A stretch of 40,980 nucleotides of DNA, taken from assembly GCA_964543235.1 (NCBI GenBank), contig CAZIXE010000033.1:1-40980 (forward strand). The letters are read 5' to 3'. The notes beneath the pieces are model-generated. The model was not told the origin of the DNA, did not search any database, and saw only the letters and a list, made by a program, of their open reading frames with translations. This stretch comes from JANMMJ01 sp964543235. Its GTDB lineage: Bacteria; Pseudomonadota; Alphaproteobacteria; Rhizobiales; Aestuariivirgaceae. The translations under genes were made by a program, and so were the position numbers. Shown here one piece after another: positions 8,638 through 15,830 of the stretch (positions within the stretch are counted from its first letter, which is position 1; each line of letters starts with the position of its first letter).

Positions 8638-9315
8638 GTGCCCGGGCTCGTAATCTTTGATCTCGATGGTGTCTTGATTGACACCGAGTCAACCGCCGCC
8701 GCAGTGCTGGTGCGCGTCTTCGCCCGAATAGGATATGAGATATCGAAAGAACAGGTGATTGACCGCTTCATCGGCACCGGCGTACGTGGCATCCTCGACA
8801 CGATAGCGGGCGAGACAGCAAGGACATTCCCGGCCTCCCTGCCGCGCGAGATCGAAATGGAGGTGCGCCGCGAAGTCTTCCGCAATGTTGTTCCGGTCCG
8901 TGGTATCCGCAATGTCCTGGACCGCCTCGCAGCCCAGCCCTGGTGCGTGGCATCGAACAGCGGCCTGGACCGTATGGAGACCTGCATGCGCTTGTCCGGC
9001 CTGGCCGCGCGATACCGCGTGCGCCTGTTCAGCGCCGCAATGGTGCCCGCCGGCAAGCCCGCACCGGACCTCTATTGCCATGTCGCCCGCAGCTTCGCCC
9101 TGCCGCCATCATCCTGCATCGTCGTCGAGGATACCGTCGTCGGTGTAGTGGCAGGCAAGGCGGCCGGCATGACGGTGCTTGGCTTTGCCGGCGCAAGCCA
9201 CATCACCACGGCAACGCAGCGCCAGCGCCTGGCCGCTGCCGGCGCTGATGCGATCGTCACCACCACCACTGATCTGGCGGAACAGCTCGAACATTTCCTG
9301 CGCCGGTTGCCCTGA
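8638..9315 (+). CDS. HAD-superfamily hydrolase, beta-phosphoglucomutase-like subfamily
   Basis: A 225-residue haloacid dehalogenase-type phosphatase or phosphomutase. Motif I is DLDGV with the nucleophile Asp8 and acid/base Asp10; motif II is the SNS at 106-108; motif III is Lys140 (GKPAPDLY); motif IV is VEDTVVGV with Glu164-Asp165. A cap domain is inserted after motif I, as in sugar-phosphate phosphatases. The start is GTG 8638, 12 bp after the SDR gene, so it closes the polyol operon. By inference it dephosphorylates or isomerises a sugar phosphate from polyol breakdown, or removes a toxic side product. Confidence 0.83.
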   Translation: MPGLVIFDLDGVLIDTESTAAAVLVRVFARIGYEISKEQVIDRFIGTGVRGILDTIAGETARTFPASLPREIEMEVRREVFRNVVPVRGIRNVLDRLAAQPWCVASNSGLDRMETCMRLSGLAARYRVRLFSAAMVPAGKPAPDLYCHVARSFALPPSSCIVVEDTVVGVVAGKAAGMTVLGFAGASHITTATQRQRLAAAGADAIVTTTTDLAEQLEHFLRRLP

Positions 9316-9327
9316 GGCGTTGCTTCT

Positions 9328-10548
9328 TCAGGCGCTCAGCATGGCCTTGATCTGGAAGTTCACATCGGCAAGCTTGACGGGATCGGGCTTGGCCTTCCTG
9401 GCCATCAGCATCTCGGCCAGGCGTACGTCACGGGCTATGGAGTTTCCCGGACCGATGCCGCTGGCCCCGACCAGCGTGCCGTGATCGTCCAAGTGGAATA
9501 CAATGAACGCGCCTTCCTTGACCTTGCGGGTTACGTCACGTGTCCCGAGCGATGGCATGCCGGCAATCTGCAATGACAATTCATACTGATCAGACCAGAA
9601 CCATGGGATGGCCTCGAAGTCCTTGTTCCCGCCCAGCATGTTCTGTGCTGCAACGGCTGCCTGGTCCTGGGCACTTCGCCACGCCTCGAGCCGCATCCGC
9701 TGATTGCCGAACACCGGGTGCGGGAAGGAGCAGCAATCCCCCGCCGCATAGATGTCTGGATCACTGGTTCGCATGCGCGCATCGCACGCAATGCCATTGT
9801 CCATGGCAAGTCCCGCGGCCTCGCCAAGCCGGATTTCGGGGACCGCGCCAATACCGGCAATCAGGACATCCGCCTCGATCCTTCGGCCGTCCTTCAGCCA
9901 GATGCTATCGGCTTCGATTCTCTCGATACTTGCGCTCGTGTGTACTGCAACACCCGCAGCCGCATGGCGTCTTGCCACGGTCTCCGCAATTATCTCTGGA
10001 ACTCCGCGCATTAGAATTCGCGGCTGCATTTCAACGACAGCAACCTGGCAACCGCGCTTGCTGGCGCTGGCGGCCAGTTCAAGTCCGATGAAACCCGCGC
10101 CGACAATGCCGATCCTTCGCCCCGGCGCAAATACCTCGCGCAGCCGCAATGTGTCGGCGAAGTCACGCAGCGTGATAGCGCGCTCGCCGCCAGGCATCGA
10201 CAATCTGCGTGCTTTGGCGCCTGTTGCGATGAGGAGTTTCTCATAGGCAATCGATTGGCCGTCAGCCAGCCCGACCAGCTTTCGCTGCCGATCGATGGCG
10301 GTCGCCGCCACCCCGGCGATCCGGTCGACTTTGAGAGAAGCCATCATGCCTTCGTCGAGAAGGTAGACCGGTTCTGGCTCTTCTTCCTGGAGAATTGATG
10401 CCTTGGACAAGGGAGGGCGGTCATAGGGTGCAAGCTGCTCGTCGCTGACGAGTACGATGCGGCCCGTCCAGCCGTGCTCGCGCAAGCCGACGACAGCCCG
10501 CGCCCCCGCCTTGCCGCCGCCGATAATCACCATGGAAGCATCAGTCAC
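9328..10548 (-). CDS. FAD-dependent ferredoxin (rubredoxin/putidaredoxin-type) reductase
   Basis: A 406-residue flavoprotein of the class that passes electrons from NAD(P)H to a [2Fe-2S] ferredoxin, as with putidaredoxin or rhodocoxin reductase. The FAD-binding GGGKAGARAV is at the N-terminus. DRPPLSK follows at about 45, the second dinucleotide motif IVGAGFIGLELA at about 147-158, and YAAGDC near 268 binds the flavin. The C-terminal reductase domain is present. Start ATG 10548 is preceded by GAGG. No ferredoxin, P450 or Rieske oxygenase gene lies beside it, so its partner is unknown. Its 3' end faces the HAD gene with only 12 bp between stops. Confidence 0.87.
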   Translation of the reverse strand: MTDASMVIIGGGKAGARAVVGLREHGWTGRIVLVSDEQLAPYDRPPLSKASILQEEEPEPVYLLDEGMMASLKVDRIAGVAATAIDRQRKLVGLADGQSIAYEKLLIATGAKARRLSMPGGERAITLRDFADTLRLREVFAPGRRIGIVGAGFIGLELAASASKRGCQVAVVEMQPRILMRGVPEIIAETVARRHAAAGVAVHTSASIERIEADSIWLKDGRRIEADVLIAGIGAVPEIRLGEAAGLAMDNGIACDARMRTSDPDIYAAGDCCSFPHPVFGNQRMRLEAWRSAQDQAAVAAQNMLGGNKDFEAIPWFWSDQYELSLQIAGMPSLGTRDVTRKVKEGAFIVFHLDDHGTLVGASGIGPGNSIARDVRLAEMLMARKAKPDPVKLADVNFQIKAMLSA

Positions 10549-10967
10549 AGAACGTCCTCAATCGACAAGTGTGCATTTCGTAACCCCTGCGAACCGGCAC
10601 GGATTTGCGGCGGCGAAGCAGAACCCCCTGGTTGCCCGATGGCAGTGGTCGGCCGCCGGCATACCACAGACAACACAGCAGTTTCCGTGTTGATCGCTGT
10701 GTCGGCACGGACCTCAAATCAGCGCTTCATGGTGGAATGCAGTTGCGAATGACACATTATGTGGAGGCCGCTCGCAGCGCAACTCTGTCCCAGGCAGGCT
10801 CGCCCGCTTTGCGCCAAGTATCGAAAAAGTCACCACTTCCGCACAGGTTATCGTTAGGTCATGCAGGATTATCTATGGATTTTGCACGATTTGCCGTCTT
10901 GTCAGATCCCCGGTCGCACGAGTAGCCTTTTGTTCCAGTGCCCCCAAACCGAAAGAAGAGGAAGCCA
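10549..10967. other. 419-bp divergent intergenic region, no gene recognised
   Basis: Lies between the divergent ferredoxin reductase and betaine transporter genes, so it should hold both promoters. It contains a short + frame starting at ATG 10749, but that has no ribosome site and no recognisable product. TTGCAC (10882-10887) could be a -35 box, but no good -10 follows at the right distance. I found no convincing operator palindrome, hairpin terminator or RNA gene. Confidence 0.5.
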
Positions 10968-11936
10968 ATGGCGAGGAAGCGCAATTTCAGTTTCGCAGTT
11001 TTGGGCCTGTTGGGCATGGCCGCAACGGCGTTGACGCCGTATCCGGCCGCCGCCGTCGAATCCAACGATCCGATCAAGATTGCCCTGTTCGACTGGACCA
11101 GCATTACCATCAATGCCAAGATTCTCGGTGGTATCCTCGAGAAGCTGGGTTACACGGTGGAGTATCCCACCGCCGACTATCTCTCCAGCTTGACCACCAG
11201 CCTGCCGACTGGTGACCTGACGATCGGCGTCGAGTATTGGGACACCACGGCCGGTGAAGCCATGAAGGCGGCGGATGCAACCGGCCAGGTCGAACGGCTG
11301 GGTTCCTTGGGGCCGAAAGCCAAGGAGGAATGGTGGTACCCCCTCTACATGAAGGAAAAATGCCCCGGCCTGCCGAACTGGGAAGCATTGAAGGATCCAA
11401 CTTGTGCCGAGGCATTCTCCACGCCGGAAACGGCGCCGAACGGCCGGTACCTTGGTGGGCCGGTCACCTGGGAGGGTTTTGACGACGAGCGCGTTGAAGC
11501 GCTCGGCTTGCCGTTCACGGTCATTCATGCGGGCACCGACGCAGCCATGTTCGCCGAGCTCGAGTCCGCTTACCAGCGCAAGGGACCCATCATGTTGTGG
11601 GTCTATTCCCCTCATTGGGCACCTGCCAAGTACGAGGGAGAGTGGATCGAGTTCCCCGAATACACGCCCGAGTGCTATACCGACCCGAAATGGGGCAGCA
11701 ACCCCGACAAGGCATATGATTGCGGCAAGCCGCACGGGGACATCTGGAAGTACGCCTGGGGTGGCATGAAAGACAAGTGGCCGGTCGCCCATAAGGTCGC
11801 CAAGAACTATCAGCTCGAAGCGGCGGAACTGAACGCCATGACCGGCCAGGTGGATCTCGAGGGCAAGACGGTCGAAGAAGTTGCTGCAGCATGGATTGCA
11901 GCGAATGAAGCAAAGTGGAAGGCTTGGGCGGAGTGA
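10968..11936 (+). CDS. proX: glycine betaine/proline betaine-type ABC transporter substrate-binding protein
   Basis: A 322-residue periplasmic binding protein of the OpuAC/ProX group. It has a Sec signal peptide (MARKRNF, hydrophobic core, cleavage near AAA|VES). The mature protein starts IKIALFDWTSITINAKILGGILEKLGY, typical of quaternary-amine receptors, and is rich in Trp (EEWWYPLYM, WVYSPHWAP), which would build an aromatic cage for a trimethylammonium group. Two or more Cys pairs may form disulfides. ATG 10968 is chosen because GAAGAGGAAG precedes it; an upstream in-frame GTG at 10938 spoils the signal peptide. It is the first gene of a three-gene transporter. The exact ligand (betaine, choline, carnitine) is not decided. 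Confidence 0.87.
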   Translation: MARKRNFSFAVLGLLGMAATALTPYPAAAVESNDPIKIALFDWTSITINAKILGGILEKLGYTVEYPTADYLSSLTTSLPTGDLTIGVEYWDTTAGEAMKAADATGQVERLGSLGPKAKEEWWYPLYMKEKCPGLPNWEALKDPTCAEAFSTPETAPNGRYLGGPVTWEGFDDERVEALGLPFTVIHAGTDAAMFAELESAYQRKGPIMLWVYSPHWAPAKYEGEWIEFPEYTPECYTDPKWGSNPDKAYDCGKPHGDIWKYAWGGMKDKWPVAHKVAKNYQLEAAELNAMTGQVDLEGKTVEEVAAAWIAANEAKWKAWAE

Positions 11937-11942
11937 ACGGCC

Positions 11943-11976
11943 GGCCGGTGGTGCCAGCGACTGGGTACCGCCGGTT
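11943..11976 (+). other. intercistronic stem-loop between the binding-protein and ATPase genes
   Basis: CCGGTGGTGCC (11945-11955) pairs with GGTACCGCCGG (11964-11974) over 11 positions, two of them G-T wobbles, with an 8-base loop; two more wobble pairs can extend it at the base. No T-run follows. It occupies the same place as the stem-loop after smoE, so it probably also favours the upstream binding-protein message. Confidence 0.6.
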
Positions 11977-11996
11977 GTCTTCCCGGGGTAGTGAGC

Positions 11997-13061
11997 ATGA
12001 ATGATCAGCCGGCGGGCCAGTTGCTAACCCGCCCAGTGAAGCTTGCCTGCCGGAACATCTGGAAAGTGTTCGGTGACGGGGCTGCGGAGTTTTTCGCAGC
12101 ACGCGGGCACGATGTGTCCAACAGGGACCTCGCTGATGCCAAGCTCATAGCTGCTGTGCGCGGCGCGACCGTCGACGTGCATGAAGGCGAGATTTTCATT
12201 GTCATGGGCCTGTCGGGCTCCGGAAAATCCACTCTGGTGCGATGCATGTCGCGGCTGATTGAGCCGACCGCCGGTACGGTGGAGTTCGACGGCAGGGATC
12301 TCCTGCGCGCCAGCGATGCGGAACTGATCGAGATCCGCCGTCACAAGATGGGCATGGTGTTCCAGCATTTCGCGCTCCTCCCCCACCTCACAGTGCTCGA
12401 GAACGTTGCCTTTCCTCTCTTCATCCAGGGAATCGGCAAGGAGCAGCGCGAAGCCCGCGCCCGTGAGATGATTGAACTGGTGGGATTGATCGGTCGCGAG
12501 CACCATTATCCGCGAGAGCTCTCCGGTGGCCAGCAGCAGCGGGTCGGCATTGCCCGTTCCCTCGCTGTTGAGCCGGAGATCTGGTTCCTCGATGAACCGT
12601 TTTCAGCGCTTGATCCGTTGATCCGGCGCGAGATGCAGACCGAGCTGATGCGCCTCCAGAGTGTTCTCAAGAAGACCATCGTGTTCATTACCCATGACTT
12701 CGATGAGGCCATCAGGCTCGCCGACCGGATCGCCATCATGAAGGATGGCGAGATCATCCAGATAGGCACACCAGAACAATTGGTCATCTCCCCGGCCACC
12801 GATTATGTCGCCGAATTTACCCGCGATGTGAACCGTGCCAAGGTCATGTCGGCGCAGAGCCTCATGGGACCGGCGCGGCGGCGCGCCAGGTATGCCAGGT
12901 CAGTCCCTGCCGGTGCCAAGATCGCCAGTTTCGCCGCCGAGATTGTCGAGGCCGCCGAGCCCTTTGCGGTGACCGCCGTGAGCGGTGAGGTGATCGGCGA
13001 GATTACTGCGCCTGCAGTGATTTCCCTGTTGGCGGGAAGTGATAGGTCCGCCGGACGATGA
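11997..13061 (+). CDS. proV: glycine betaine-type ABC transporter ATP-binding protein
   Basis: A 354-residue ATPase of the ProV/OpuAA type. It has the characteristic long N-terminal part before the nucleotide domain (CRNIWKVFGDGAAEFF and so on). Walker A GLSGSGKST is at 71-79, the signature LSGGQQQRVGIARS at about 179, and Walker B WFLDEPFSALDPL follows. After the ATPase core (DYVAEFTRDVNRAKV) the tail is only about 75 residues, shorter than ProV proteins that carry two full CBS domains, so osmosensing through a CBS pair looks reduced. ATG 11997 is preferred to GTG 11991 because the GGGG near 11984 is then at a workable distance. Its stop overlaps the permease start (ATGA). Confidence 0.88.
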   Translation: MNDQPAGQLLTRPVKLACRNIWKVFGDGAAEFFAARGHDVSNRDLADAKLIAAVRGATVDVHEGEIFIVMGLSGSGKSTLVRCMSRLIEPTAGTVEFDGRDLLRASDAELIEIRRHKMGMVFQHFALLPHLTVLENVAFPLFIQGIGKEQREARAREMIELVGLIGREHHYPRELSGGQQQRVGIARSLAVEPEIWFLDEPFSALDPLIRREMQTELMRLQSVLKKTIVFITHDFDEAIRLADRIAIMKDGEIIQIGTPEQLVISPATDYVAEFTRDVNRAKVMSAQSLMGPARRRARYARSVPAGAKIASFAAEIVEAAEPFAVTAVSGEVIGEITAPAVISLLAGSDRSAGR

Positions 13062-15037
13062 CCGATCACGCGCTGTCCACCACAACCTCGATACCGGCCA
13101 GGCTGACGGCCGGCACCTGGTGGCTGGCAGCCCTCGTGCTGATCCTGTCACTCTATGTGTTGCGCGACATATTGCCGGCTGCCGTCCAGTATCCTGATGC
13201 CTGGATCCTGCCCATCAAGGATATGATCGCCGCCGTCATGCAATGGATGAAGGTGAACCTGTCGGTGTTCACCCGCACCATTGCTGCCGTCATCGACATA
13301 CCGCTGCGCTTTGCCTTCTCGCTGCTCGCCAAGGGCTTCAAGCTCGAGGCTGGGCCGGACGCAACGATGCTCCCGCGCCTGTCCTGGGTCGGCATCTGCT
13401 TTGTGATGGGATTCCTCGGTTATCTCTATGGCGGCAGGCGGCTGGCAGTACTCTGTGGCCTGAGTTTCCTCGCTCTGGCTCTGTTCAGAGTTTGGGACAA
13501 TGCCATGCTGACCCTCGCCCTTATCGTGATCTGCGTGCCGTTTTGCGCCGTCACGGGCCTCCTCGTTGGTATCTGGGGATATCGGTCCGGCTGGGCCAAT
13601 CGTTACCTCATCACCCCGGTCTTGGATCTCATGCAGACCATGCCGACTTTCGCCTATCTCATTCCCATGCTGCTCCTGTTCGGTACCAGCCCGGTTTCGG
13701 CCTTGCTGGCCACCGGTCTGTTCGCAACACCGCCCATGGTTCGCGCCACCATTCTCGGCCTTACCAAGGTCCCCCAGGAGATCAAGGATTTTGCCGACAT
13801 GGCCGGCTGCACGGCGCGGCAGAAACTGTGGCGGGTTCTGATTCCGGCAGCAAAGCCATCGCTGATGATCGGCATTAACCAGGTTATCATGCTGGCCCTC
13901 AACATGGTGATCATTTCCTCGATGATTGGCGCCGGCGGCCTGGGCTATGACGTGCTTTTGGCGCTGCGCGCCCTGAAGGTCGGCCAGGCCATGGAGGCTG
14001 GTCTTGCCATAGTGATCATTGCCATCGTTCTTGATCGCCTGAGCCAGGCAATCGCCCAGCACCGGCCGGAAGCGACTGCGCGCCGGGCCACCACATGGGA
14101 TCGCCACGGCAATCTTGTCCTGGCACTTGTGGTGCTGGCCGCCACGACGCTCGCCGGGGTATTCATCCCGGCCTTCGACAAGGTGCCGGAGGCTATGACC
14201 TTCACCACGGCGCCCTTGTGGAAGGCTGCCATTGACTGGCTGACCGTTAATCTCTTTGACGTGATCGAGACCTTCCGGACCACCCTCTTGCTCTTTGTCC
14301 TAAATCCGCTGCGGAGTGCCTTTGAGAGCCTGCCCTGGTTGGGCGTCACGGCGGCGATTGCGACTGCCGGCTGGAGGCTGGGGGGCAGGGGGCTGGCCAT
14401 TACCCTGGCCGCGCTCTGCACTTTCTGCGCGGTCACCGGAGTCTGGGTACCCGCGATGCAGACCCTGTACCTCTGCGGCGTATCCGCCCTGTTCGCGGCT
14501 GCGTTGGGAATACCGATTGGCTTGTGGGCGTCCCGCGACGATCGCGTGGCGGCTGTGGTGACGCCCATCATCGATACCCTTCAGACCATCCCCTCCTTCT
14601 GTTTCATCATTCCGGTGGTCATGCTGTTCCGGGTTGGCGACGTGACGGCCATGATTGCCACCGTCGCCTTCGCGATTGTCCCCGCGATTCGCTACACGAA
14701 TCACGGTCTCCGCCAGGTTCCCCAGGAATTGATCGAGGCTGGCATCGTTTCAGGTTGTACGAAGTGGCAGCTCTTTCGGCGGGTCCAGTTGCCCGTGGCG
14801 ATGCCGGAGATCATGCTCGGCATTAACCAGACCATCCTGTTGTCGCTGGCCATGATCATCATCTGCGCCATGATCGGCACCCGCGATCTTGGGCAGGAGG
14901 TATTCAAGGCCCTGGCCAAGGCCGATGCCGGCAGAGGCATTGTGGCAGGCCTTGCCATCGCCTTCATCGGCATTGTGGCAGACCGCCTGATTACGGCCTG
15001 GGTCGATCGCATCAAAACCCAGCGCGGCCTAGCCTGA
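13058..15037 (+). CDS. proW: glycine betaine-type ABC permease, tandem duplicated (two ProW units fused)
   Basis: A 659-residue inner-membrane protein, twice the usual size. Two homologous permease units follow each other. Unit 1 covers about residues 1-335 and has the coupling loop GCTARQKLWRVLIPAAKPSL followed by GINQVIMLALNMVIISSMIGAGGLG. Unit 2 covers about 336-659 and has GCTKWQLFRRVQLPVAMPEI followed by GINQTILLSLAMIIICAMIGTRDLG. Each unit also repeats a tryptic-like pre-helix segment (MQWMKVNLSVFTRTIAAV versus IDWLTVNLFDVIETFRTT). One chain can therefore make the whole channel that other systems build from two ProW copies. ATGA overlap with proV shows translational coupling. Confidence 0.9.
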   Translation: MTDHALSTTTSIPARLTAGTWWLAALVLILSLYVLRDILPAAVQYPDAWILPIKDMIAAVMQWMKVNLSVFTRTIAAVIDIPLRFAFSLLAKGFKLEAGPDATMLPRLSWVGICFVMGFLGYLYGGRRLAVLCGLSFLALALFRVWDNAMLTLALIVICVPFCAVTGLLVGIWGYRSGWANRYLITPVLDLMQTMPTFAYLIPMLLLFGTSPVSALLATGLFATPPMVRATILGLTKVPQEIKDFADMAGCTARQKLWRVLIPAAKPSLMIGINQVIMLALNMVIISSMIGAGGLGYDVLLALRALKVGQAMEAGLAIVIIAIVLDRLSQAIAQHRPEATARRATTWDRHGNLVLALVVLAATTLAGVFIPAFDKVPEAMTFTTAPLWKAAIDWLTVNLFDVIETFRTTLLLFVLNPLRSAFESLPWLGVTAAIATAGWRLGGRGLAITLAALCTFCAVTGVWVPAMQTLYLCGVSALFAAALGIPIGLWASRDDRVAAVVTPIIDTLQTIPSFCFIIPVVMLFRVGDVTAMIATVAFAIVPAIRYTNHGLRQVPQELIEAGIVSGCTKWQLFRRVQLPVAMPEIMLGINQTILLSLAMIIICAMIGTRDLGQEVFKALAKADAGRGIVAGLAIAFIGIVADRLITAWVDRIKTQRGLA

Positions 15038-15187
15038 ACGGCCGACGATACCGTTTACATAGGTAGCATTGCCTATTTTCAACTTCACGTGCCCGGTCCA
15101 GAGTCCAACCATCGCTGGCTCTCAATCCCCTCATCCAGAGCCCGCAAGGCACGGGCTGCGTTCCGATCCCCCCGATCCCCGCATGTT

Positions 15188-15204
15188 GGCACGCGGCCCG
15201 TGCC
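15188..15204. terminator. possible bidirectional terminator hairpin in a convergent gap
   Basis: GGCACG (15188-15193) and CGTGCC (15199-15204) form a 6-bp stem with a 5-base loop in the 190-bp gap between the convergent permease and response regulator genes. A second weaker stem (CCGCC/GGCGG) follows directly. There is no T-run on either strand, so terminator function is only suggested by position. Nothing else was seen in this gap. Confidence 0.3.
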
Positions 15205-15227
15205 GCCTTGTACTACGGCGGTCGGAC

Positions 15228-15830
15228 CTAACCGGAAACTTGCAGAATGAGCTTGATCAGGTGCGGCACGCTCGTGGCCTGCATCTTGGCCAGGATGTTG
15301 GCTCGGTGATGGTCGACGGTGCGGATGCTGATCGACAGGATAGAGGCGATGGCGGCGCTGGAGTGGCCCTCTGCCACCAAGCTGGCTACGGTCTTCTCCC
15401 GCTCGGTGAGCCGGCTGTAACGTTCTGAAAGTGCTGCCACCTCCCTTATGCGGCTTTCTTGCTTTGAGCGGTCCTGGATTGCGGCGGCGATCGACTGCTC
15501 GAGAAGCTCGTCGTCAATGGGCTTCTCGATGAAATCGCGGGCCCCGGCCTTCATGGCCTTGACGGCCATGGCAATGTCGCCATGGCCGGTGATCAGGATG
15601 ATCGGCACATGGGGCACCGCGGCCGCCAGTTGCCGCTGGGCGGTGAGCCCGTCGATATCGGGCATCCGGACGTCGAGCAGGATGCAGTCCGGCTTCTCGT
15701 CGAATACCGATTCGATCGCCGAACCGGCATCCCCGTAGGTCACAACATCGTAGTTATAGGTTTCCAGTACTGCTTTGAGCGAGGACCTGACCGCCTCGGC
15801 GTCATCGACGATCATCACCTTTTTCTTCAT
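15228..15830 (-). CDS. FixJ/NarL-family response regulator with LuxR-type output domain
   Basis: A 200-residue two-component regulator. The receiver domain (1-120) has the acidic pair Asp9-Asp10, the phosphorylation site Asp53 (LLDVRMP), Thr81 and Lys103 (EKP). The output domain (about 137-185) is a LuxR-type helix-turn-helix: LTEREKTVASLVAEGHSSAAIASILSISIRTVDHH. The overall order and the GHGDIAMAVKAMKAGARDFIEKP stretch are typical of FixJ/TtrR/DctR-like regulators. Its ATG overlaps the stop of the kinase gene (ATGA), so the two form one system. The target genes are not evident; the nearest are malate synthase upstream and the betaine transporter downstream. Confidence 0.92.
   Translation of the reverse strand: MKKKVMIVDDAEAVRSSLKAVLETYNYDVVTYGDAGSAIESVFDEKPDCILLDVRMPDIDGLTAQRQLAAAVPHVPIILITGHGDIAMAVKAMKAGARDFIEKPIDDELLEQSIAAAIQDRSKQESRIREVAALSERYSRLTEREKTVASLVAEGHSSAAIASILSISIRTVDHHRANILAKMQATSVPHLIKLILQVSG

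Noticed and set aside
9300..9345. CCTGA/TCAGG hairpin between the convergent HAD and ferredoxin reductase genes as a terminator
   Set aside because: Only five base pairs with a 12-base loop, overlapping both coding ends, and no T-run.
10605..10925. 106-codon open frame on the plus strand before the betaine receptor gene
   Set aside because: No ribosome site, no recognisable protein, and composition unlike its neighbours; more likely promoter-containing spacer.
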